The notes under the pieces were generated by a model that was not told the origin of the DNA, did no database searches, and saw only the letters and a list, made by a program, of their open reading frames with translations. Of a DNA stretch of 33,044 nucleotides, positions 22,200-30,985 are shown piece by piece; the stretch's first letter is position 1; each line of letters opens with the position of its first letter. The DNA is from Gymnopus androsaceus JB14 (lineage: Eukaryota; Basidiomycota; Agaricomycetes; Agaricales; Omphalotaceae): contig ML769687.1 of assembly GCA_009733575.1 (NCBI GenBank), positions 49,025 to 82,068 of the forward strand, given 5' to 3'. Made by a program: the position numbers and the translations under genes.

Positions 22200-23418
22200 T
22201 TAGATTACATCCATGTTCTCTTCATTTCCAGTTATTATAGCATTATCAATACCAGGCTTCTGAACTACGAACCACTGTCTGGGCTCCTCATGAGGAAACA
22301 CTGGAAGTGGCTGCATTGAAATAACTGACTTTATTTCCTCAACCAACACTATGCATAGATTCTTTGACCCAAGGTATCCACAAGCCCACAATGTCTTGGA
22401 AGAGTCTTCATATAGAACACTGTCTTGCTGACTGTATAGGGACACCATGGCAAAAGCATTGGGAGTGTCGTGATCTTCACTGTCACTGTTGCTGCTGTCA
22501 TCCTCTAAAAAGTAGTACCAGACCTCCCCGAATTCTATGATTCCATTGAGCTCAAGCTAATAGAAAGGAACAACATAAGTCTTGCACTTTGCTTTAAACC
22601 AAACAAATACCTTGACATTGCAAGTGTTTCTTGGTTTGTGCTTTCTGAAACGTTCAATTTCAACAAATAGTGAATGGGCTATTTGGCCACTTGGAAGTCA
22701 AAAACAATGCCAATGTTGAACTTTGGAGACACCAAGCTGATCCTGAAGCAGTGTTTGTTCTTCATTGTCAGCCCAGTATATCTTTTCGCTCTCTTGGTCA
22801 CAAAATAACTTGGCCACCACCAAGATCAACAGAGTGTTGTGGTAGAGTATATCCAGTATTAGCATTGATTTCAGGGAGGATAATTTTGAGAGCATTAACC
22901 TGAGTACGTCAGAGAGCCTGCTAAGCCAGATTTGCAAATGGGTTGGAAGGCTGCTTAATCTCTTGTCCAAGATCACCAATTGTATGCTCCATAGGAAGCT
23001 GTGTAGAATATGCACCTGGACCAAGACATACAACCTCAGTAGCTGTGTGTGCGCCAGCAACATGAATACATGGATGACAGAAATGAATACAATCTTCACG
23101 CTGCTGATAGTAGAGTTTTTCAAACTCATCAGCAAACTGAACTAGAAGGATTCGAGCCTCTTTGAGCTGCCCAGAAGTGATACACCATTGCAGAAGAATA
23201 CAAACACCCCCAGTGGACTTGCAAAAGTTGAGCCAGTATGGCCTAGGGAGTATTGTGCAAAAGTACCCAGGTCCGAGTCCAAAAACATAGAGGTAGTATT
23301 TGGTGGCTTTGTATCTGCTGGAGAGTTTCTTTGCAGGATTACAAGGGGGACACTCAAATGAGCTTGGAAAATACTGTTTGGCATTTTCAACTCTCTCTCC
23401 ATGCTCTTCCCATGTTTC
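22200..23418 (-). pseudogene. Tnp2 transposase, C-terminal segment
   Basis: Continues the Tnp2 gene downstream of the solo LTR. It starts ETWEEHGERVENAKQYFPS, then YRATKYY-type sequence (SSRYKATKYYLYVFGLGPGY), CKSTGGVCILLQW, HFCHPCIHVAGAHT, the strongly conserved MEHTIGDLGQEIKQPSNPFA, then after a TAG the related QVNALKIILPEINANTGYTL and QHSVDLGGG, and several more breaks. The end, 22448-22200, is open: MVSLYSQQDSVLYEDSSKTL, WACGYLGSKNL, IVLVEEIKSVISMQPLP, FVVQKPGID, ending ENMDVI and a stop. The METIGxLGxEIRQPSNPxANL block is the hallmark of basidiomycete Tnp2. Stops between about 22900 and 22450 show decay unless introns remove them. Confidence 0.8.
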
Positions 23419-24534
23419 TGTCAGGCCTTGGCTCATTTCTCATCCGCTATTCACCCGCTGATGTTTCCCACGCTTCCTGGCCGTCCGCGGATACTTCCCA
23501 CGCTTCCTGACCGTCCGCGGATACTTCCCGCACTCATTACCTACATTGCGGTGCACTTTCCATGCTTATTTACCATTTATCCTACCTGCCGGGCACTTTC
23601 CACATGTGATTACCACTTATCCTGCCTCCAGGTGCCTCCCACACTTGATAACCATCCATCAGGCCCTCCCGACGACTTACACAGCCACCCTACAGTATAT
23701 AAGTAGACACCCCGAGTCCATGCACCCTAGTCTGTTATTACCATTGTTACCGAATCGATCCCTTTTGCTTCTGTCTCTGTCTCTGTCTCTCTATTTCTAT
23801 CTGTTCTAACCAGTTGTGCCTTCCGAGCTCTGTTCAAAGGCCCACTGTCATCTGCATCAACTGCGAGGCTCTGTCCGTAGATACCAAATCTACGTCCAGA
23901 GCTCACTGTCTTCTATCTCTGTTTACAACTTTACAACCAAAGCTCCTCGGGAGCTTCCTATTTGGGTTTTGCTACCTCTAGAACCTCTGGGACCATCCGC
24001 TTTTGCTCAATTCCGTCCGCTCCCACGCTATTTCCATCCATTCTCACGCTATTCCATCCGCTCTCACACTATTCCCATCCGCTTTCACCCTATTCCATCC
24101 ACTCCCATGCTATTTCCGTCCGCTTTTGCACTATTCCGTCCGCTCCCACGCTATTTCCGCCCGCTTTCACCCTATTCCACCCGCTCTCACGCTATTTCCG
24201 TCCGCATTTGCTGTATTCCATCCGCATTATCCATATTCGGACTTATTACACCTTTTTGGACCACCCCTTCACCCATATTCCATCTGCTCCCACTCATTTC
24301 TGGTCGTTGGACCACAATACCACCCGCTTCCTCCTGATTACGTCAGCGGGTGGCCCGTACACTGTTCCTTGCACCTCTGAGGCTTGTACTGTTCCGTACA
24401 ACACTCATACTACTGTCCAGACCTACCTTACGGCACGGTTACCCGGGTGGTCACATTTGGTCTCCACCTACATCTAGGTGCGAGACATTCGGGATACATT
24501 GGTTCGAGATCCATTTTGTGCACCAGGTCTCACA
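23419..24534 (+). mobile_element. Solo LTR of an LTR retrotransposon (1116 bp)
   Basis: Starts TGTCAGGCC and ends GGTCTCACA, flanked by the exact 5-bp repeat GTTTC (23414-23418 and 24535-24539). TG...CA ends with a 5-bp duplication identify an LTR; its size and lack of coding sequence make it a solo LTR left by recombination, probably of the Ty3/gypsy group. A TATA box, TATATAA, is at 23696-23702, so transcription would run on the plus strand. It interrupts Tnp2 between VKLVGET and WEEHG; removing it with one duplication restores the frame. Confidence 0.8.
24011..24230 (+). repeat. 20-21-bp tandem repeat inside the solo LTR
   Basis: About ten diverged copies of a unit like CGCTATTTCCRTCCGCTCTCA run head to tail. 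Substitutions cluster at a few positions (C/T before ATCCGC, CTCCCA/TTTCAC/TTTTGC at the unit edge). It lies 3' of the TATA box in the probable R/U5 part of the LTR, so it would be transcribed. Confidence 0.8.
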
Positions 24535-24705
24535 GTTTCTCCAACAAGCTTTACCCAATCCCAAGTTGCTTTGTTGTCAGTGGATTCACATTTCAGTGTT
24601 CCATGCCACAAGCAGAGCAAAAGCTCTTCAAGATTGATGTTGAGAAGGTGCATAAGATCTAGACCAAGATCCAGGACAAAGGCCACTGAAGATACTTGGC
24701 TTCAC
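24535..24705 (-). pseudogene. Tnp2 transposase, central segment (MHL...WDW block)
   Basis: Minus-strand reading VKPSIFSGL, a one-base frame slip, LDLMHLLNINLEELLLCLW, HGTLKC and ATWDWVKLVGET. KPSIFSGL and DLMHL...LLLxLWxGTxKC...TWDW are consecutive conserved blocks of Tnp2. It belongs directly after the segment now on the plus strand at 26707-26972 and directly before the segment starting at 23418, which shows that this side of the locus kept its original orientation while the neighbouring piece was flipped. Confidence 0.75.
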
Positions 24706-24805
24706 TATAGTTCTCTTATTGACCGTGTTTTGTTACAAACAGAACCTAGGATTATTGGTTCTGCGCAGTTCTAGCCTTAGCCAAAAAATTGGCATATCAA
24801 TGGCC

Positions 24806-26706
24806 ATGCTCGAGGATCTCAAGGAAATTCTTCCCAACTTCCTCAGCAAAGATGCTCACATCTGCTGTATGTCCCACACAGTGAACTTGACGGCCAAAGG
24901 CATGCTTTGTCTTTTTGAATCCACCAAGCCCAAGCCAAAACCCACTAACAAAGCTGAGGGTGAACTTGCTGGTGACCATGCACTGCCTGATGATATTGGG
25001 CTTGAGGAACTGTATGCAGAACTGAAGGATATTGAGGAGAATGGAGGCCAGTAGAAGGATGATGTGGAGGGTTTTGTCAGAGTGTTGGAAGAGATGACAG
25101 TTGAGGAAAGGGAGCAGTGGCACAAGGATGTCGAGCCTGTGAAAACTGCGCTATACAAGGTAAGTTTACAAGTCAGCTGGCCCATGTGTACATGCGCATG
25201 TCAATTAATCTTTCTGACTCAAACTACCACAGACCTGCAAGATATCCTTCAAAATAATCAACTTGACTACTCTGCTCTTGCCTAAATGGTGAAAGCAGGT
25301 TGCCAATACCAAATTTAAGGACCGCATCTTACCTCGTGATGTCGCAACCCACTGGAACTTGACCTTTGATATGCTAGCCGCTTTTCTTGAAATGAAGGGG
25401 CCAGTCTCAGAATTCTTGGACCGTTCTTCAAACAGGATGTTGGATTTGGTTCTTGCTGAGGCAGAATGGGAAGCTATTGAGGGTTTGGTCTCTGCTTTAA
25501 AGGTTTGTTTCTTATTCATTTTTCTTGTTCATCAACTGATTTTCAGTTTACAGATCTTGAAAGATGCAATGCTCTTTTTTTCTTTGAATCCACCAAATAT
25601 AGCCACCGTAATTCCCACTATGGACACCATTGATGAAGCCTTTGCAACAGACATTATTGACAATCAACTTCTGTCTGAACCCATTCGGCATGCACTTTTG
25701 GTTGGCAAAAGAACTCTCAACAAATATTATGCGCTTACAGATGATTCAGACATTTATCATATGGCAATGGGTATGTTGACCTTTCTCTTTTTCCTCACTC
25801 TATACTGACAAAAATTTAAGTCCTTCACCCTTCATTGAAACTTGAATACTTTTGTAAGGCCGGTTGGACAGATGACTGGGTGCAGGATGCCATAGACATC
25901 ACATGGAAGGCTTGGGAATGTCGATATAAACTGGCTCAACCCATTCCTGCATCTCAGTTGACAGTACATTTGTATTATCTTTTTCTGGTGGTCTTTTTTA
26001 ATGGTGAATTATTCTAGACATCAACTTCTCATGTGTTGTCATCCTCAAATTCTTTTTTGTCATTGATGGTAAAGCACACGCAAGCTGGTACAACAACTGG
26101 CTCAGGTGTCGATGAGCTTGACCGCTACATTGCTGATTGCTGCATGCCTATGGAAGACCCTCTTCATTGGTGGATCATGAATAGGAAGGTCTATTTGAAC
26201 TTAGCAAAGCTAGCAATTTCTGTGCACTTGATACCTGGTGTGTATTTCACTGATCATTTTCATGTGCACTTCTAACATTCATTTATTAGCTTCCTCTGTT
26301 GCTATTGAACAGACATTCTCCCGTGGTCGCATTCTTATATTCCATCTCCATAACCGACTTCGCGCTGATACTATTCATGCTCTCATGTACTTTGGGGATT
26401 GGTCTCATGAAGATTATGTCTCAAATGAGGAGTAGCTTAGTTTTTTGCTTTTGGATGCTACAAATGATGACAACAGACTTATCAAATTAATAGATGATGA
26501 AATTTTGTAGTATTGTATATTTTGGTATTGTTCCTACTATACAAAAATACCTTTAGTGCTATTATCATGAGTGACACCCAGGTTCAAGAAAAACCATATC
26601 TGACTTACACGGGTAACCCGGACCCATCTATCTGGGTATGGGTGACTACCCAGGTCCAGGTTGGGTTGAGGTTTGGGGTACCCAACCTGACCCAAGCCAC
26701 ACACTA
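24806..26706 (+). pseudogene. hAT transposase, C-terminal half with right transposon end
   Basis: Reads MLEDLKEILPNFLSKDAHI, CCMSHTVNLTAKGML, an acidic linker with TAG after ENGGQ, LYK, intron (GTAAGT at about 25160), CKISFKIINLTTLLLPKW, a TGA, LPRDVATHWNLTFDMLAAF, EWEAIEGLVSALK, intron, NIATVIPTMDTIDEAF, LVGKRTLNKYYALTDDSDI, intron, LHPSLKLEYFCKAGWTDDW, intron, DPLHWWIMNRKVYLNLAKLA, then SSVAIEQTFSRGR and NRLRADTIHALMYFGDW to a stop near 26433. RDVxTRWNxTYDML, TLNxYYxLTD and the final ERxFSxGR...NRLxxxTxxALM are the core and dimerisation blocks of hAT transposases. The element's right end, CCACACACTA, is at 26706, next to CAAACAG shared with the other end. Two stops make it inactive. The N-terminal half is on the opposite strand at 28702-30194. 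Confidence 0.85.
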
Positions 26707-26972
26707 CAAACAGGATGGTTGTGTTGGACATCATGGTGCCCAGGGCTGTCGCTTAGGATGCAAGATGAAAGGGCAACACAAACCAAATAGTGGTCACTGC
26801 TATGCTGCTCACAGCTTTCCTATGGATGCCTCTGTACCTGATAACATGCATCCCAATGTTGATATTACCCACCTCCCAACACAGTCAGTGGAAGAGTACC
26901 AGACCCGCATTCAGAAATTGCGTACTGCAGCTGATAAAAATCAATACATCCAATTTTGAAAGGAAATGGGGC
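26707..26972 (+). pseudogene. Tnp2 transposase, segment on the inverted piece
   Basis: Plus-strand reading QDGCVGHHGAQGCRLGCKMK, GHCYAAHSFPMD, VEEYQTRIQKLRTAADKNQY, then a TGA and KEMG. This is the Tnp2 block VGHHGKxGCRxYC...YxxxLxxLxxxxNxxQYxxxRxxTG, which follows GMV in the family. GMVKQ is found on the minus strand at the other side of the hAT element (30195-30517). Homology is lost after KEMG, about 26972, where another insertion begins. Confidence 0.8.
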
Positions 26973-28701
26973 TCTCCAGCCCGAGCTGATAGTTGAAATC
27001 TACCAAGGACCTATTCTACCCAAGAGGTTGCAGAGTAATGGTATGCGCAATGGTACCATACTTAACTTTGTGAGTGCGCCTCGATCAAAGTCCTATGCGC
27101 GGTATGGTGTAGCGAGGCAAGCTTGTTGGATAACAAGTTGCTGACCGAGGCAGATAAATGAGCCCACATACCAGCTATACTAGGCTAGGTCATCGAAGGA
27201 TATACCCAAGGGATCGAAGTCTTAAACAAGGCATCGCTTCCGCGATCAGCTCACCGAGGAGTCTACACAACACTCAAGTTTATTAAACAAAGCAAGGTGG
27301 ACCGAGATGAGGAAGTACCCTAACAGGTGCCCTCAAAGTTGACACTCGCTGGAAAGCACCCAGGCAGATCGCCGCGGCAATCCATCACGGCCACATGACC
27401 CACTTGCTGTAGCTACTTCCAGAGCACAGAAGGACCAAGGAGTGTTTCTATCCGAGCCTTAGCGTTTTACCGAGATCCATATGCTACCATGCATCTAGAC
27501 TCGAGCCCGCGCAGAACTAGGGATAATAACCAGTCTCCCATTGACAAGGAAAAACATAGAAATACTTCCAAGGGCTGTTCTGCTAAAGGACTGGCGAGCC
27601 TTGTAAAAAGGCAAATGACTCGAGTCGATTTGGACCAAAAATCCCAAAAGTTGACCCAATCAAGGAAGACAAACAAACGAGGCAGGGAAACATCGAGGCA
27701 AAACCATAGTATACATGCATATATGGACATTATTTTATCTTTTTCTATTTACTTACTCTGTTTCATCCTATCTCGCTCAGTTTCTCTCATTTTCCTATTT
27801 TATTATATCTCGCTCAGTATATAAGGGTAGCTATTCTATCTCGGAATAACAAGTTAGACTTGATACCTGAAACACAGTTCTATCTTAGGACCTGTAGTGA
27901 TTCATACATGCTCAGATGTGTCTGCATCGTCCTCTACAACCTTTGAAACGGGTAGCCTTCTTGTAACCTCGATAATACTGAGGCTGTTCATTCTACTTCC
28001 CAGCTACTAAGTCAAGCATTCCTGGTTTTCATCTCGAAGAGAGGTCACATCAGTCTTAGGACTGCAGGTGGAGCCTAACGTGCACACCTCGACAAGCCCA
28101 TTGTTGATTAGGAAGGTCTTGGACCCAAGTGTTGGCTTGATCTAGTTTTAGGGAGGAAGCTTCTCGGAGTGTTACCTAGCTTTACCAACAGACTCTACCC
28201 CCTGCCCACTCTTCACTGAGTGTGTTAAAAACACCTACTCAAGTGACTTGCACGGCAGTTGTATAAGCTTGTTAGGTAACTCACGGGATTCCCTGAGAGT
28301 TGGAGTATCATTGCATGGCAACGTAAAGGCTCCTGACCTGAGATACGCTAAGTCATTTGTTGAGTTGGTGTACTTGACTCGTGCTTGGGTATTTCACCGC
28401 AGATACGCAAAGTCATTTGTTGAGTTGGCGTACTTGACCCGGGCTTTGGTGTTTGCTTTCCCCTCGATTAGTTCAGCGCATCATTGTACGTTAGTTAGCT
28501 TTTCAAAACCTCCCTCCAAATATAAACCTTGTTCATCTCGCACTGTCTGTGCCACTGTCAAGTGCTTTTCTCTTCGAATCAATTAGTAGTCAAGGGAACC
28601 TTTGACAACCTCCTTCCTCGCATTAAATTAAACCTTTTGGATTGTATCTGATTGGGGTGATTGTTGTTCGGTCAGTTTTCATACCCAGCACAAATCTAAC
28701 T
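26973..28701 (+). mobile_element. Unidentified insertion, LTR-like
   Basis: This segment separates two consecutive Tnp2 blocks (KEMG and VKPSIF) and must be an insertion; about 100 bp more of it probably lies at 24706-24805 in opposite orientation after the inversion. No protein is recognisable. TGTTGG near 27124 and CCAACA near 28185, with a TATATAA box at 27818-27824 preceded by T-rich sequence, suggest an LTR of about 1.06 kb in plus orientation, but no target duplication fits these ends. Confidence 0.4.
28341..28457. repeat. 60-bp tandem duplication
   Basis: Two copies of a unit starting AGATACGCWAAGTCATTTG with a period of exactly 60 bases (28341-28400 and 28401-28457). The first half of the unit (GTCATTTGTTGAGTTGG and GTACTTGACYCG) is almost identical in the copies, the second half is more diverged. 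It lies within the unidentified insertion. Confidence 0.75.
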
Positions 28702-30194
28702 CATCACCATGTTCGTGGAAGCATTGTCCCAAGTAATGGAGATTATCTTTGGTACATTTAGCAACAATTAACTCTAGGGAATATGGTACTGACCTTTCCC
28801 TCAATTCTGTATTCTTTCAGGACTTTGGCAAGTGCTTCAGCCATGTTTTCTGCTGAGTGTGAGCATGGAAGCTCAACAAAGTCTAGTTGTGTAGTGGTGA
28901 GCTCTTCTTTCCCATCTTTCCCCTTCCAAAGCCAGGTGACAACAATGCTCATCCATGCACAATGGTTAGGGGATGTCCAGCAATCAATTGCAATGGGAAG
29001 TTCATCATTGAAAGCCTATGATAATTGGTCAGTTTTTCTGTTCCATTTATTCCAATTTTCATACTTACCTGCAAATCTTCGGCCAGCTTCTCTTTTATCT
29101 TCACAAACAGCTTTTTCACATCTTGCGCAACGGTCTCTTTACGTGGAATATAATGCTTTGGACAACCATCTTTTTGGAGCTAATGGAAACATTGATCTTG
29201 CACAATACAAAATGGACGTGCAGACTCTGCAACCCATTGGGCAGCTACAACACTACACCTCAATTCAGGACATATGCAGACATATAGGATATAAGGAACT
29301 GTACCGGGTCATTTCTTTTTCAGGAGGTCACATAGAGAATGTTTCAGCCCACCCTTTGAACATCTTGAGGGTAGCAGTGAGTCTTGTTTGACTCTTTTTC
29401 CCGAACTTTTTAACAGCTGATCTTGCTTTATCTAGTGTTGAATCTTTCATGGCAGTGACCACTTCTTCTCCCCAGCACTTTCTTGCATGAGAACTCATGT
29501 TTCCTGTTCACCTGGGGTAAGTTTTTATGTTAATAAAGTCAAGAGTATCTCACTGACCTGTCAATCCTTTATCCTTTGTCTTCATCCCCTGCTGTACTGG
29601 CTCTCCACAGTGCATACACTTCCACATAAGGTATGCAACAGCTCCATCATCGGCAAACTCAAACTCGGGCTCAGCATTGAAAAACGCATATATTGGTGCT
29701 TTTTGTTTCAGCAAGTCTTTTTCTAATCCACGGTAAGTAATTGCTAAATTGTTCATGAGTTTATACTGACTGATCTTATTGATTGCCTCCTCTCATTTAG
29801 CATTTTCAGCCTCAGTTGTATCAACAATGTCATTGTCATCTTGATTGGGTTCATGTTCACTGTCTCCACTGGCCTCGTCATTGCTACGGATAACATTTTG
29901 TCTCTTCTTATGAGTTTGATTGGTGCCGCTGGACTTGCATTTGAGATTATTCATGGTGGGCAAAGGAAAAATTTGAGAAAAAAGTTGCAGCGCTGGTCTA
30001 AACTAGTACAAATAGTTTAAAGTTTGCTTGATGTTTACTACTACGCTACCTTATCGAAGTTGTACATGCATGTAAATTGAGCACTACAGAGTGCTTAAAA
30101 AGTTGTAGGGTATACTGATGGGTGCCAGGTACCTAAATCCAGAACCAACCCAACCCAAAACCCAGCAGACCCGGCAGACCTGTGCCACACACTA
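28702..30194 (-). pseudogene. hAT transposase, N-terminal half with left transposon end
   Basis: The left end TAGTGTGTGG is at 30194 (minus strand). ATG at 29954 starts MNNLKCKSSGTNQTHKKRQN; an in-frame TGA follows TTEAENAK. Then KAPIYAFFNAEPEFEFADDG, YLMWKCMHCGEPVQ, and, over an intron (GTCAGT, about 70 nt), GNMSSHARKCWGEEVV: together a BED-type zinc finger (C-C-H-C). A TGA follows AETFSM. Next QWVAESARPFCIVQD, PKHYIPRKETVAQDVKKLF, an intron, NDELPIAIDCWTSPNHCAW, VVTWLWKGKDG, LPCSHSAENMAEALAKVLKE, an intron, and ISITWDNASTNMVM at 28702, where the reading breaks off. DxWTSxNxxAW and TxDNAxxN are hAT catalytic-core blocks; the aspartates in them are the expected acidic residues. It continues in frame at 24806 on the plus strand. 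Confidence 0.85.
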
Positions 30195-30517
30195 CTGTTT
30201 GACCATTCCAAGAGCATCTGCAAGAGCAAGGAGGAAAATAATGCACTGGTAGACAACTTCATTGGCAGAAGCATCCCAGATAAGTTGTCCTTGGCCATTA
30301 CCCTCATTCTGCAATGCAGCAAGATGATGGAGCCCTGTAAAGAGGAATGAATCGATATGCTTTGGCTTGTTTGGGCCAGGAATTGTGAGATTTGGAAAGA
30401 TTTTCTTCTTCTTGAAACGAGTGTCTGGAGCATAATCCTGGTTTATCCAAATTCCAATCCAGCAATCTGACTTTTTATTCTGGTACAGCTGTGCACCATC
30501 AAGAGAGGCGGAGATCA
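30195..30517 (-). pseudogene. Tnp2 transposase, DGAQLY...GM segment
   Basis: Reads ISASLDGAQLYQNKKSDCWI, DYAPDTRFKKKKIF, IPGPNKPKHIDSFLFTGLHH, LAALQNEGNGQG, LIWDASANEVVYQ and ALADALGMVKQ. These are the most conserved blocks of Tnp2 proteins (S-DGAQLY-KKSDCW, PGPNKPK-DSFL-HHLAALQ-EGLxIWDA). The left edge ends at the hAT insertion (30194) and the right edge at the MITE (30518). No stop occurs inside this piece. Confidence 0.85.
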
Positions 30518-30985
30518 CTAAGGATGGACATGAGTCCAGCTCCTTAACAGGTACCGGCAGGTAAACCTGTGGGAATACTGGCTGGTATTTTAACCTGCAG
30601 GTCCTGGCACTGGTTTCCCACAGGTTATGCAGGTTGCAGGTTGCAGTTTTGCTCAAAGTTTGCAGGTTTACCTGCAGGTAACTGTGGACCTGGAATACTA
30701 GACACTAAAAATTAGTCCATTTACAAATAAATTTGGTATAATTGTGACTTGAGTTTGATGTAGGACTACTTTGTAGTGATACCTATGCTATTTTTATATA
30801 AAACATGTACTTATTCATTTAAATTTGTGAGTTTATAGGCCGGTATAAATAGTTGTGCAGGTTTTCAGGTACCTGCAGGTAAACCTGCACAGGTCTTGTG
30901 CAGGTCACAGGTCAAGGGTTTGGATGCCCAGGTACCTGCACCACAGGTGCAGGTTTACCGGGACCCAGAGCCATGTCCACCTTTA
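30518..30985. mobile_element. 468-bp hAT-like MITE with dense CAGGT subterminal repeats
   Basis: Ends CTAAGGATGGACAT (30518-30531) and, in reverse complement, CTAAAGGTGGACAT (30972-30985), flanked by GAGATCA on both sides (30511-30517 and 30986-30992; 7 exact bases, an 8-bp hAT-type duplication with one mismatch is possible). About 24 copies of CAGGT/ACCTG are concentrated in the outer ~150 bp of each side, many as ACCTGCAGGT palindromes; the middle ~170 bp is AT-rich. It splits the Tnp2 gene between NNVMIS and ASLDGAQLY; insertion plus one duplication is 475 bp, which explains the one-base frame change across it. Confidence 0.85.

Noticed and set aside
22921..23436. Separate 171-codon gene on the minus strand
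   Set aside because: Its MEHTIGDLGQEIKQPSNPFA block is the C-terminal part of Tnp2 and it joins in frame with 24535 once the solo LTR is removed.
23546..24477. Overlapping plus-strand open frames of 125-173 codons rich in Phe, Pro, Ser and His
   Set aside because: They arise from a 20-21-bp tandem repeat inside a solo LTR; all three frames are open because the unit lacks stops. Not genes.
24250..26500. Host gene with zinc finger and several introns
   Set aside because: At first glance a normal multi-exon gene, but RDVATHWNLTFDML, TLNKYYALTD and EQTFSRGR identify a hAT transposase, and two in-frame stops plus the missing N-terminus rule out a working host gene.
26513..26700. Start of a 148-codon plus-strand open frame before the Tnp2 block
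   Set aside because: The first third is translation of the hAT right end (CAGGTTGGGT repeats) and only the part after 26706 is Tnp2; the continuous frame is accidental.
28783..29391. 202-codon plus-strand open frame
   Set aside because: It is the antisense of the hAT transposase N-terminal half, whose blocks (WTSPNHCAW, PRKETVAQDVKKLF) are clear on the minus strand.
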